A stretch of 64,000 bases of DNA from HKCCE3408 sp039183205 (GTDB lineage Bacteria; Pseudomonadota; Alphaproteobacteria; Rhodobacterales; Rhodobacteraceae). The DNA lies in the NCBI GenBank assembly GCA_039183205.1, contig JBCDBR010000011.1, forward strand, positions 37,063-101,062, read 5' to 3'. Every line of letters begins with the position of its first letter. Within the stretch, counting starts at the first letter, position 1. Shown in pieces: positions 1-7,510 of the stretch. A program made the translations under genes and the position numbers. The notes beneath the pieces are model-generated. The model searched no databases and had not been told where the DNA came from. It saw only the letters and a list, made by a program, of their open reading frames with translations.

Positions 1-6
1 AAACTG

Positions 7-501
7 ATGACGAAATTAATCACACGCCGCGCGTCGCTACAGATCGGCGCGGCGGCGTTGGCAACGCCCTTTCTTGCACGCGGTGCAACAGCACAAACAG
101 CGCATGTCGTTGAAATGCTCAACGTGCACCCCGAGAATCCGCGCCTCCGCCAGGTGTTCTTTCCGCGCCTGATCGTGGTGGAGCCGGGCGATACGGTGAA
201 TTTCACAGCGACCGATCGCGGCCACAATTCCATGTCCGTAGACGGCATGCTGCCGGACGGGGCAGAGCCCTGGAATGGTCGCATCAATGCAGATATTGAG
301 GTGACATTCGACGTCTCGGGCGTTTACGGCTATGTCTGCCAGCCCCATGCCACCGTTGGCATGGTCGGTGTGGTCGTCGTCAATGGCGACGACGCGCTGA
401 GCAATCTCGAAGCGGTCCAAGGCGTGCGCCAACGTGGCGCGGCGGCAGGCATCTTTGAGGAGATCTGGGCGGAACTGGCGGAACTAGACCTGTCGGCTTG
501 A
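7..501 (+). CDS. Pseudoazurin (type I blue copper protein)
   Basis: Periplasmic small blue copper electron carrier, usually donating electrons to nitrite or nitrous oxide reductase or a cytochrome. The 164-residue product begins with a twin-arginine signal (TRRASLQIG) ending near residue 29. Copper ligands are visible as His73 (GHNS), Cys111, His114 and Met119. The spacings 38, 3 and 5 are the same as in classical pseudoazurins (His40, Cys78, His81, Met86 of the mature protein). The start lies 6 bases from the window edge, so promoter and upstream context cannot be seen. It converges on the pufX end of the reaction-centre operon and is separated from it by a strong hairpin. No denitrification gene is visible here, so its partner is unknown; a role in photosynthetic or respiratory electron transfer is inference. 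Confidence 0.9.
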   Translation: MTKLITRRASLQIGAAALATPFLARGATAQTAHVVEMLNVHPENPRLRQVFFPRLIVVEPGDTVNFTATDRGHNSMSVDGMLPDGAEPWNGRINADIEVTFDVSGVYGYVCQPHATVGMVGVVVVNGDDALSNLEAVQGVRQRGAAAGIFEEIWAELAELDLSA

Positions 502-512
502 TCAATCTGTCA

Positions 513-551
513 AAAATGGCCCGCCAAGCGAAAGCTTGGCGGGCCATTTTT
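513..551. terminator. Bidirectional rho-independent terminator between pseudoazurin and pufX
   Basis: A perfect 17-bp inverted repeat (arms 513-529 and 534-550) encloses a GAAA loop at 530-533. The arms begin and end with A/T runs, so either strand gives a GC-rich stem followed by U residues. It sits 12 bases after the pseudoazurin stop and 27 bases past the pufX stop, where a shared terminator for two convergent units is expected. Confidence 0.9.
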
Positions 552-577
552 ATTCACGTTCAGCGCGTGAGCCTAGT

Positions 578-808
578 TTATTCGGCCGGTTCACTGACAA
601 ACGAATCCGGCGTCGGATCCGTGGCGAACCGCGACTCTTCGGGCAGCAAGGTTCCGATGAACCACAAGACTACGATCGTGCCTACAACACCACCGATGAG
701 CACGCCAGCAAGGGCCGCACCATAGGCCATGCGGCTGAGTATCTCGATCTGAAGGTCCGAGGACGTAGTGTTTTCATCAAACAACAGATCGCGCGATTTC
801 AGTTTCAT
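578..808 (-). CDS. pufX: PufX-like reaction-centre/LH1 accessory protein
   Basis: Small single-span membrane protein of 76 residues directly downstream of pufM, the place held by pufX in Rhodobacter. Residues about 29-54 form one hydrophobic helix with overlapping GxxxG patterns (Gly35, Gly39, Gly43). The N-terminus is polar and cytoplasm-like, and the C-terminus after LLPEES is acidic. In known species PufX opens the LH1 ring for quinone exchange and organises core dimers. PufX proteins diverge greatly, so the call rests on position, size, topology and the helix-LLP pattern. A good ribosome site (GGAGAC) precedes the ATG. Oddly, the LH1 genes pufBA that PufX works with are not in this operon. 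Confidence 0.75.
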   Translation of the reverse strand: MKLKSRDLLFDENTTSSDLQIEILSRMAYGAALAGVLIGGVVGTIVVLWFIGTLLPEESRFATDPTPDSFVSEPAE

Positions 809-820
809 GACCTGTCTCCT

Positions 821-1744
821 TTAGTCGGCCGGCGCATAGCCGTGCACTTGTGCCCAAGCATACCAATCATCCACGACCGTGCCGGTCAAAAGGATGCCAA
901 TGCCACCCGTGATGGGTGTCAGCACCGCAAACCACCAGGCCCAACGGTGAATGCCTTCCATTGTGGCATTGAACCCCATCGTCCAGCGCCAGAACAAAGC
1001 CGCGCGTTCCGAGGCGGTGCCGCGGTCGACGATTTGTTCGAGCTCACGGTCGCCGCCGTAGCGGCTCACCGCGAGGATGGTGGCGCCATGCATCGCAAAC
1101 AATAGCGCCGATCCATAAAGGAACGCGATGGAGAGCGCGTGGAAGGGGTTGTAAAAGAGATTGCCGTAAACCACCGAAAAGGTGGCGGTCCAATCGAGAT
1201 GCGAGAAGATGCCGTAAGGCACTGCCTCAGACCAGCTTCCCATGAGCACCGGGCGGATGAGTCCCAGCACAAGAAACAGCCAGATCGCAGCGCCAAAGGC
1301 CCAAAACACGTGCTTGCCCATGCGCTGCCGACGCGCCAAATCCCAGGCCCTCGCCCAGCAGGACAACACAGAGATCAGCAAAAAGAAGCTTGCGATGAAC
1401 CACAAACCGCCGTCATCCATAGGCGGGATGCTCAGCCCATAATCCGCACGCGGCGGATCGAGCGAGAAATAAAACAGATCCCGGAAGAAGACGATAATGT
1501 TGTAATTGGCCTGCTGGAGGTAGCTCACGCCAACCAACACGAACCAAAGGATACCTGTAGCCAAGCTGACCACGCCGAAGGCACCGAGATAGATCGGCCC
1601 GATCTGAGCGTTGCCAAACCAACCAAGCAGGGTGGAAAACCGCGCCGATTTGGTCCTCTCGCGCAGGTCGATATCCTCGACCATGCCCATTTCGGGCTCA
1701 CCCTGGACTTGCACTTGGGTGAAGATGTTCTGATACTCAGCCAT
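821..1744 (-). CDS. pufM: Photosynthetic reaction centre M subunit
   Basis: Core membrane subunit of the type-2 bacterial reaction centre, binding special-pair and accessory bacteriochlorophyll, bacteriopheophytin, quinone and the non-haem iron. The 307-residue protein has five membrane helices. Its ligand positions coincide with Rhodobacter sphaeroides M numbering: His182 (accessory BChl), His202 (special pair), His219, Glu234 and His266 (iron), and Trp252 at the QA site. The start overlaps the end of pufL by 8 bases, implying translational coupling in a pufL-pufM-pufX unit. All key residues are intact, so the reaction centre should be functional. Confidence 0.98.
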   Translation of the reverse strand: MAEYQNIFTQVQVQGEPEMGMVEDIDLRERTKSARFSTLLGWFGNAQIGPIYLGAFGVVSLATGILWFVLVGVSYLQQANYNIIVFFRDLFYFSLDPPRADYGLSIPPMDDGGLWFIASFFLLISVLSCWARAWDLARRQRMGKHVFWAFGAAIWLFLVLGLIRPVLMGSWSEAVPYGIFSHLDWTATFSVVYGNLFYNPFHALSIAFLYGSALLFAMHGATILAVSRYGGDRELEQIVDRGTASERAALFWRWTMGFNATMEGIHRWAWWFAVLTPITGGIGILLTGTVVDDWYAWAQVHGYAPAD

Positions 1745-2585
1745 TTACGCCTCCCTCGACGTCGATCCAGAAGGGCAGGTCGACATACCAGTACCACCAA
1801 TTCGCCCAGGCATCGAACCAGACCGTGCCGGAAATCAAGATACATATCGCGGACCAAAACCCGGCATTGAGCGCCAAAAACAAGCCTAGGCGGTGGATGC
1901 CCAGCGGCCCGATCGAATAGCCGATATAATCACGAAAGAACGTGTCTTCGTGGTCCGGTGTCCGGATTTCATTCCCCTTTTCGGGATTGATCGCCGACAA
2001 GATCAGTGAACCGTGCAGCGCTAAGGCCAGGCAGGTCGTGAAGAAGAACGTGATCGCGACCATATGGGCGGGATTGTAGTGAAAGTTCCCGTAAGCCCAG
2101 CCAACATTGTTCACCCAGTCCAAATGCGACCAAATCCCGTATGGAAACCCGTGGCCCCATGCCCCCATGAGCACTGGCCGAATGACAACGAGACTGGCAT
2201 AGGCGAAGATGGCCACACCAAAGGCGATCGGTACGTGAAACCCGATCCCAAGTTTGCGCGAAATCTCAACCTCGCGCAGGGCCCAACTGATAAAGGCACC
2301 AAGGGCACAAATGGTGATGAGTTGCCACAAGCCCCCTTCTTGCAGAGGCGCCATGCCAAGCCCAACCTCCAGATCGGGCGGCTCAATTGAAATCAGCCAG
2401 GGGTTCCAGGTATCGCCAACGGCGGCGCCGTAGAAGATCAGGAAGGTGCCGCACACGGCAAAAAAGAAGGTCGTGACGCCAAAAAAGCCGACGTAAAATG
2501 GCCCTAGCCAGAAATCGAAAAGATCCCCCCCGATCAGCGTACCGCCGCGGATACGGTATTTTCGTTCAAACGATAACAAGGCCAT
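1737..2585 (-). CDS. pufL: Photosynthetic reaction centre L subunit
   Basis: Partner of PufM in the reaction-centre core; carries the active electron-transfer branch and the QB site. The 282-residue protein has five membrane helices. Visible ligands, numbered one higher than in Rhodobacter sphaeroides, are His154 (accessory BChl), His174 (special pair), His191 and His231 (iron), with Glu213 and Ser224 for proton delivery to QB. A purine-rich ribosome site (GGGAAGG) lies just before the ATG. The gene immediately upstream is puhC, only 38 bases away, instead of the usual pufBA antenna genes. Confidence 0.98.
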   Translation of the reverse strand: MALLSFERKYRIRGGTLIGGDLFDFWLGPFYVGFFGVTTFFFAVCGTFLIFYGAAVGDTWNPWLISIEPPDLEVGLGMAPLQEGGLWQLITICALGAFISWALREVEISRKLGIGFHVPIAFGVAIFAYASLVVIRPVLMGAWGHGFPYGIWSHLDWVNNVGWAYGNFHYNPAHMVAITFFFTTCLALALHGSLILSAINPEKGNEIRTPDHEDTFFRDYIGYSIGPLGIHRLGLFLALNAGFWSAICILISGTVWFDAWANWWYWYVDLPFWIDVEGGVNG

Positions 2586-2623
2586 CCTGGCTTTCCTTCC
2601 CTTCTAGTGCAGCCGGCCAACCG

Positions 2624-3163
2624 TCACTGGAACACAACTCCGCGGAGAAACGCGAGGTTGTGGTCCCCGTAGCTGGACAAGCTGATCTGTCGTCCCGTTG
2701 CCGGATCGAAGATTGATAACCGCTCACCTTCGTGGAGGCGGACGAAAAAAAGTCCGCCTGGGGCGCTGGCAACGCGCTCGCGGTCGTGGTCGATGACCAC
2801 TGCGAGCATTTCGAGAATGCCACCATCGCCCGAGGCAAATGACGCGACAACAGCGCCCGTCTCATCGGTCACAACCGTTCCGGCATCCCGATCAAATGCC
2901 AGGGCAATGGCCCTTTCTTCCGTGATTTGGCCGAAATCGGTCTGGGCCTGCCCACCGCCCAGCACTTGGTGCCACGCCACCAATGCAACGATGACAAACA
3001 ACCCAAACGCGATAATACGCATCGCCCGTTCGTCTAAGATTTCTGGGCGGGACCGCGTATCCTTAGGCCTAGTTTTGAGCGTGTCTTCCAACGGTAAAGC
3101 GCCCTCATGCGCGACAACGATTTGGCCTGTAGCATTCCGATGGGTGCCGCAGATTTTGCGCAA
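2624..3163 (-). CDS. puhC: PuhC-type photosynthetic complex assembly protein
   Basis: Membrane-anchored assembly factor for the reaction centre-LH1 core. A single hydrophobic helix (about residues 48-66) is followed by a periplasmic-type domain with the family's repeated elements, such as VASFASGDGG and DPATGRQISL, and a C-terminal HNLAFLRG stretch. Such genes normally sit in the puh operon after puhA and puhB; here it is the first gene of the pufLMX unit. The start is uncertain. Position 3163 is a TTG lying about 18 bases past the likely transcription start; the first in-frame ATG is at 3022, immediately before the membrane helix. Neither has a strong ribosome site. Two PpsR-like operators lie upstream. 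Confidence 0.8.
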   Translation of the reverse strand: MRKICGTHRNATGQIVVAHEGALPLEDTLKTRPKDTRSRPEILDERAMRIIAFGLFVIVALVAWHQVLGGGQAQTDFGQITEERAIALAFDRDAGTVVTDETGAVVASFASGDGGILEMLAVVIDHDRERVASAPGGLFFVRLHEGERLSIFDPATGRQISLSSYGDHNLAFLRGVVFQ

Positions 3164-3210
3164 CCCGACGGACAGATTGTCGCTGATAGCTAGCCAGCGT
3201 TACGCAAAAC

Positions 3211-3228
3211 TGTCAATATTAATTTACA
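3211..3228. promoter_or_regulatory. PpsR/CrtJ-type operator 1
   Basis: TGT-N12-ACA palindrome, the consensus of the redox/light-responsive photosynthesis repressor PpsR (CrtJ). Read on the minus strand it overlaps a perfect TTGACA -35 hexamer of the presumed puhC-pufLMX promoter, which would let the bound protein block RNA polymerase. Confidence 0.75.
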
Positions 3229-3233
3229 CCCAA

Positions 3234-3251
3234 TGTATACAAAAAATGACA
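3234..3251. promoter_or_regulatory. PpsR/CrtJ-type operator 2
   Basis: A second TGT-N12-ACA palindrome, 5 bases from the first and upstream of the -35 on the minus strand. PpsR-regulated promoters commonly carry two closely spaced sites that are bound cooperatively, so the pair is more convincing than either alone. Confidence 0.75.
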
Positions 3252-3583
3252 CTTGAAAGCGTTTGTCGTGTGATCGAATGCAATCGCAAGCAAAGGGAAT
3301 GTGTTCGGCCAAGCAACACCCATTTGCCGCGACCGGCAGAGCCATCTCTTTGCGAAAAAACAACATCCGTCACAGCAGTCTATCTTTTTCGCTTTCCTGC
3401 GACCTGCTCCGCCGCCAACATCCGGCAAACGACTCGAATTGAGGGTTTTCGCATTACCAATCGAGTTTGGAAATTGTGCCCGTCCCGAGCACGCAGGGCC
3501 GCCATGGCAGCCAAAAAAATCCGCACGCTGACCGATCTGGCATTGCTGTCTGGGGCCGTGCGCCCACGGCACCGCGATCTCTC

Positions 3584-4519
3584 ATGACGCCCAGGAAAAA
3601 TCATCGCGTGCTTTGCATTGGTGAATGCATGGCCGAATTGGCGCCAACGGACCAGGCGGGCAACTTCAAACTGGGCTTTGCCGGAGATACCTACAATACC
3701 GCGTGGTACCTGGCGGGCCTCCACTCGGACCTCGAAGTTGCGTATTTCACGGCCGTAGGAGACGACGCCCTATCGGAGCAAATGTGTCGTGCCATCGAAG
3801 GGGCAGGTGTCGACATCGGCCATGTGCGTCGCGTGCCCGGCAAAACGGTTGGGCTTTACCTGATCTCGTTGGATCAAGGGGAACGGCGCTTTACCTATTG
3901 GCGCGGCCAATCGGCTGCACGAGACTTAGCGGCGAACGAGTCAGCACTTGCGCGGGCGATGCAGGGCGCCGCGCTGATATTTTTCTCTGGTATCACTTTA
4001 GCCATACTTGATCCGGCCGCACGGCAGCGCCTTTTCCGCGCCATTGCAGCCGCGCGCGCGGCAGGAAGCACCATCGCGTTCGACCCCAATTTGCGGCCTC
4101 AGCTTTGGGCAGATGCCACAGAGATGCGGTCCAGCATCATGGACGGCGCGGCGCAATGCGATATCTGCCTGCCCTCCTTTGCAGATGAGGCAGCCTGGTT
4201 CGAAGATGCCGACCCCGCCGCAACCATCGCGCGCTACGCCGGCCTGGGCGTGCCGACCGTTGTCGTGAAAAACGGCCCTGACAGGGTACATTATCGACAT
4301 GACGGCGCGGACGGCATGCTGGCCGTCCCCAGGGTTGATCATGTCGTCGACACCACGGCCGCGGGAGACAGTTTCAACGCCGCGGTATTCGCTGGTTTGA
4401 TGACCAACGCCCCCATGGAGACAATTTTGGGTCGGGCGTGTGAACTCTCGGGCCACGTGATCAAGGGCAAAGGCGCATTGGTACCCATTCCGCCTTCTGC
4501 GACCTTTACTCAGCGCTGA
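3584..4519 (+). CDS. kdgK: PfkB-family sugar kinase, probably 2-dehydro-3-deoxygluconokinase
   Basis: Phosphorylates 2-keto-3-deoxygluconate to feed the Entner-Doudoroff pathway. The 311-residue protein has the PfkB fold signature: N-terminal CIGECMAEL, a glycine-rich substrate segment (GFAGDTYNTAWYL) typical of KdgK, and the C-terminal anion-hole motif DTTAAGDSF with catalytic Asp262. The ATG at 3584 was chosen because family proteins start a few residues before CIGE; an in-frame TTG/GTG extension back to 3467 would add 39 atypical residues. It ends convergently, overlapping the end of the stress-protein gene by 10 bases. No sugar-acid pathway gene is adjacent, so the exact sugar is uncertain; another PfkB substrate is possible. 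Confidence 0.8.
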   Translation: MTPRKNHRVLCIGECMAELAPTDQAGNFKLGFAGDTYNTAWYLAGLHSDLEVAYFTAVGDDALSEQMCRAIEGAGVDIGHVRRVPGKTVGLYLISLDQGERRFTYWRGQSAARDLAANESALARAMQGAALIFFSGITLAILDPAARQRLFRAIAAARAAGSTIAFDPNLRPQLWADATEMRSSIMDGAAQCDICLPSFADEAAWFEDADPAATIARYAGLGVPTVVVKNGPDRVHYRHDGADGMLAVPRVDHVVDTTAAGDSFNAAVFAGLMTNAPMETILGRACELSGHVIKGKGALVPIPPSATFTQR

Positions 4520-4916
4520 ATGTAGACCGCACATGACGCGCGCCGAGCAACGCGTGCAGCCGTCGAGCCCAGGAAGTAGTCCGTGATACCGGGCTTGCGG
4601 GATCCAACGATGATCAGGTCGACCGCCTCGTCTTCGGCATAGACCACAATCTCGACACCGGGTTTGCCGGTGCGGACCGCAACCGCGATATCCTTCGCGT
4701 CCCCCGCGACGGCCTCCAACTTTTCGCGCATAACCTGCGTGAGGTGGTTTTCCGATTTCAGTGTCACGAATTCGGACACGAAGCCGGGGATATTCTCCAA
4801 CACGGTCAGCAAGGTAATTTTCCCGCCGGGTTTCAGCAATTTCCGCGCCAATGTGATTTTCCCCGGAACGATGGGCTCGTGGTCAAGCGCGACGGGATCA
4901 GGATGTGGTTGGTCAT
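4510..4916 (-). pseudogene. Universal stress protein (UspA family), frameshifted near the N-terminus
   Basis: The downstream frame (from 4851) encodes most of a UspA-type domain, ending with the ATP-binding pattern VGSRKPGITDYFLGSTAARV. The expected N-terminus is present but in another frame: an ATG at 4916 with a GAGGAG ribosome site encodes MTNHILIP, and one inserted base near 4893 would continue it as VALDHEPIVPGKITLARKLL. So either a single base was lost from the gene or the sequence has an error. With the frame restored the protein is about 136 residues, close to family length. It lies at the end of the sulfonate operon, 26 bases after comC. Confidence 0.75.
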
Positions 4917-4941
4917 CGGCGGCTCCTCGGTTTTGGCGTGG

Positions 4942-5955
4942 CTAAGCGTCGGCCGCGTCGCTCAAGCGTTTGGCGGTTTCAAGGTAATGGCTCGACACCA
5001 ACACGCCGTTCTCACGCGACGCATTTAGGGCAGCGATACGGCGGCTGCCGGGCAGACGCGCGCCATCCTGATGTTCTATAAGAGCCAAGAGGCTCTCCAT
5101 CCGCGCCGTGAAGGCATCGGGATCTGCGGGTCGCAGGATCAGAACGAATTGGCCGGCACCGCATGGCGGACCCTCGGCCGTGAAAAAGCTGTTTACATGC
5201 GGGCTGGTATTGGCGCCGGCGAAGCTTGCCGCAAGTACCTCAACCATCAGCGCAAGGGCGGTGCCTTTCGCCTCACCGATGGGCACCATCGTGCCCTCAA
5301 GCGCCGCGTCAGGGTCCGTGGTCGGCGCGCCGTCGCGGTCCAGGGCCCAACCTTCGGGAATGGGCTTGCCGGATTTTTTTGCGTGCATGACCTTGCCGCG
5401 CGCAACGCGCGACAAAGACAGGTCGATCACGAGCGGTGGGCCGTCCGCGCGCGGCGCGGCAAAGGCGATGGGATTGGTGCCAAAAACCGGTGTTTTGCTG
5501 CCCCAAGGCGCAATCGCGGCGGGCGAATTGGCCACCATCATCGCCACCAGACCTGCACGCGCGATGCGGTCAACTTGAACCGACAGCGCACCGCAATGAT
5601 GCGATCGATGGATGGCAAATGCCGCTGTTCCTTGCATGCGTGCGGCATCGATGCCCCAATCGATCCCGGTATCCAACGCCGGGTAGGCAAACCCATCGCG
5701 TGCATCAATGGTTGCAGCACCCGGCCCATCCACGTTTAACTGAGCGACCGCTGCGCCATCGACTTTGCCACTGCGCAATTGGGCGACGTAGTCGTTCACT
5801 CGCGAAAAGCCGTGGCCCACCTGCCCCTCTGCTTCGGCAGCCACCAAGGCGCAGGCAACACTCGTTGCGCTCGCGGGCAGAACACCGTTGGCCGAAAACA
5901 CCTGCTCCAGCAGGGTTTCGGCCTCGGTGATTGGGATCCGCGTTGTGTCGGACAT
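4942..5955 (-). CDS. comC: ComC-like sulfolactate dehydrogenase (malate/L-lactate dehydrogenase 2 family)
   Basis: NAD(P)-dependent 2-hydroxyacid dehydrogenase of the non-Rossmann Ldh2 family. Family landmarks are AIHRSHHCGA, NSPAAIAPWG, the segment GTNPIAFAAP and a late GEAKGTALALMVEVL helix. The 337-residue length fits. In bacteria that use sulfolactate, ComC interconverts (R)-sulfolactate and sulfopyruvate and, with a second dehydrogenase, lets both enantiomers reach SuyAB. Its place directly after suyAB supports this role; without the neighbours only the family could be named. It shares the operon with suyB, with a gap of 9 bases. Confidence 0.75.
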   Translation of the reverse strand: MSDTTRIPITEAETLLEQVFSANGVLPASATSVACALVAAEAEGQVGHGFSRVNDYVAQLRSGKVDGAAVAQLNVDGPGAATIDARDGFAYPALDTGIDWGIDAARMQGTAAFAIHRSHHCGALSVQVDRIARAGLVAMMVANSPAAIAPWGSKTPVFGTNPIAFAAPRADGPPLVIDLSLSRVARGKVMHAKKSGKPIPEGWALDRDGAPTTDPDAALEGTMVPIGEAKGTALALMVEVLAASFAGANTSPHVNSFFTAEGPPCGAGQFVLILRPADPDAFTARMESLLALIEHQDGARLPGSRRIAALNASRENGVLVSSHYLETAKRLSDAADA

Positions 5956-5964
5956 CGCGGCCGA

Positions 5965-7143
5965 TTACGCGCTGCGGTACAGCTTAGTCATCGAAAACTC
6001 CCGATGGCCAAGCGCCTCAGCGGCCGTGTGGCGGCCATTTGCGGTTCGGCGGATCATATCGATCAGCGCATCACCAGCTTCGTCGATGGTTTGGTCGCGT
6101 CGCAAGATCCCGGACACATCGACATCCACATGTTCGCCCATCGTGCGCACGGTGCGCGGATTGGCCGTGATCTTGATCACCGGTACAATCGGGTTGCCGA
6201 CGACATTGCCCTGCCCGGTCGGGAAGGTGTGGATGACCGCGCCACCGGCGGCCATCAGCGTCACACATTCGGCGGCGGCGGACGAGCTGTCCATGAAGTA
6301 AAGACCATCGCCTGATTTCGGCATCTCAGCGGGTTCCAGAATATCGATGTATCGCGATGTGCGGCCGATCTTTTCCAAGTTGCCCAGGGCCTTTTCCTCG
6401 ATCGTCGTCAGTCCGCCTTCGATATTACCCTTTGTCGGCTGGCTATCGCTCAGGTCATCCGTCTGGTGGGCAAAAATCACATCGTCCTGATAGGCTTTCC
6501 ACATTTTGTACCATCGTGCGCCGACCTCTTCATTGATCGCCCGTTTCTGGCAGATATGTTCCGCCCCAGTAATCTCTGAGGTCTCACCAAAAAAGCCGGT
6601 AATCCCCTCAGGCAGGAGCTTGTCGTACATGTTGCCGACCGTTGGACAGGACCCCAATCCCGTCGTCGTATCGGACTCGCCGCATTTGGTGGACACCCAA
6701 AGCTCAGATATCGCACATTCCTCGCGCTGATACTCGCTCGTGAGATGCACGAATTCCTTGGCCGCCCAGGATGCCGCGCGGATGGTTTCAAAATCGCCCT
6801 TCTGCTCGATGGAAAACTCCGCCACCGGCTTGCCGGTTTCGCGGATCCCGTCGGCGATGCGTTTCGTCCAGCCCGGCTCAATGCCGATGACAACAACGGC
6901 CGCGACATTTGGATTGGCCCCAGTCCCGATCATGGTGCGGAAATGAAGCTCCAGGTCTTCGCCAAATTGCAGACGTCCATAGGCATGCGGAATGGCCATT
7001 GTCCCTTTGACATTGTTTGCCACCGCCTCGCAGGCAGCGTTGGAGATGTCATCGACCGGCAAAATCACCACGTGATTGCGGACCCCAACCCGACCGTTTT
7101 CGCGACGGAAGCCCTTGAATGTGACATTGGAATATTTCGACAT
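5965..7143 (-). CDS. suyB: (2R)-sulfolactate sulfo-lyase, large subunit
   Basis: UxaA/altronate-dehydratase-type lyase that, with SuyA, splits (R)-3-sulfolactate into pyruvate and sulfite. The 392-residue protein shows family motifs GFRRENGRVGVRNHV near the N-terminus, STKCGESDTTTG and SCPTVGNMYDKLLPEG in the centre, and FPTGQGNVVGNPIVPV towards the end. The ATG at 7143 follows a GAGAGG ribosome site; a longer frame to 7179 lacks one. SuyA lies 47 bases upstream as a separate gene. Sulfite release implies an exporter or sulfite dehydrogenase elsewhere; none is in this window. Confidence 0.88.
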   Translation of the reverse strand: MSKYSNVTFKGFRRENGRVGVRNHVVILPVDDISNAACEAVANNVKGTMAIPHAYGRLQFGEDLELHFRTMIGTGANPNVAAVVVIGIEPGWTKRIADGIRETGKPVAEFSIEQKGDFETIRAASWAAKEFVHLTSEYQREECAISELWVSTKCGESDTTTGLGSCPTVGNMYDKLLPEGITGFFGETSEITGAEHICQKRAINEEVGARWYKMWKAYQDDVIFAHQTDDLSDSQPTKGNIEGGLTTIEEKALGNLEKIGRTSRYIDILEPAEMPKSGDGLYFMDSSSAAAECVTLMAAGGAVIHTFPTGQGNVVGNPIVPVIKITANPRTVRTMGEHVDVDVSGILRRDQTIDEAGDALIDMIRRTANGRHTAAEALGHREFSMTKLYRSA

Positions 7144-7190
7144 TGCTTTTCCTCTCCCTGCGGCCGTGCCCGGCGGCAATACGCGGCGCG

Positions 7191-7496
7191 CTACCAGCGC
7201 TTGGTTTTGACGTTATGGGTGTGAACATGGCCGCCCTGCGGGATATCGGCGACGACCTTGCCGATGTCTTCCCCATATTTGATTGCCGTATCGCCGCCTT
7301 TAAGGTCGTTGAGTGCGATCTTGTGCCCGATCGGCACGTCGGCGCCGGCGGTCAGGCGAAAGGTCGAATTGTCATGCGTGATGCAGCACAGCATTTCGGT
7401 GCCAGCCGTCAGCCCTTCGACCACGACCACGCCAACATTGTCGGCCGCTTCGTGAACGAGCAAATGCGGAATTTCGTTCGGGATGGGATTTGACAT
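7191..7496 (-). CDS. suyA: (2R)-sulfolactate sulfo-lyase, small subunit (SAF domain)
   Basis: A 101-residue SAF-domain protein corresponding to the N-terminal part of UxaA hydro-lyases; it pairs with SuyB. Characteristic features are the hydrophobic start HLLVHEAADNVGVVVV, the segment VPIGHKIALNDLKGGD, and IKYGEDIG near the C-terminus, with histidines in GGHVHTHNVK. The ATG at 7496 is preceded by a CGGAGA-type ribosome site 6 bases away; an upstream extension to 7610 is arginine/cysteine-rich and lies over the hpsP end. It sits between hpsP and suyB on the same strand. Confidence 0.88.
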   Translation of the reverse strand: MSNPIPNEIPHLLVHEAADNVGVVVVEGLTAGTEMLCCITHDNSTFRLTAGADVPIGHKIALNDLKGGDTAIKYGEDIGKVVADIPQGGHVHTHNVKTKRW

Positions 7497-7510
7497 GGAT
7501 ATCTCCGGTC

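Larger units (their letters stand above)
3164..3583. other. Intergenic control region between puhC and kdgK; no pufBA
   Basis: About 420 bases between divergent genes. I looked on both strands for the 50-60 residue antenna polypeptides (one membrane helix with a BChl-binding histidine) and found none. The region holds two PpsR/CrtJ-type palindromes and, on the minus strand, a perfect TTGACA (plus-strand 3211-3216) that could be the -35 element of the puhC-pufLMX promoter. I cannot find a convincing -10 hexamer. The kdgK-proximal part (about 3260-3583) shows nothing recognisable. Confidence 0.6.

Noticed and set aside
3164..3583. Possible hidden pufB/pufA antenna genes
   Set aside because: No 50-60 residue frame with one hydrophobic helix and a buried histidine on either strand; the longest minus-strand frame (3219-3572) is cysteine-rich and soluble.
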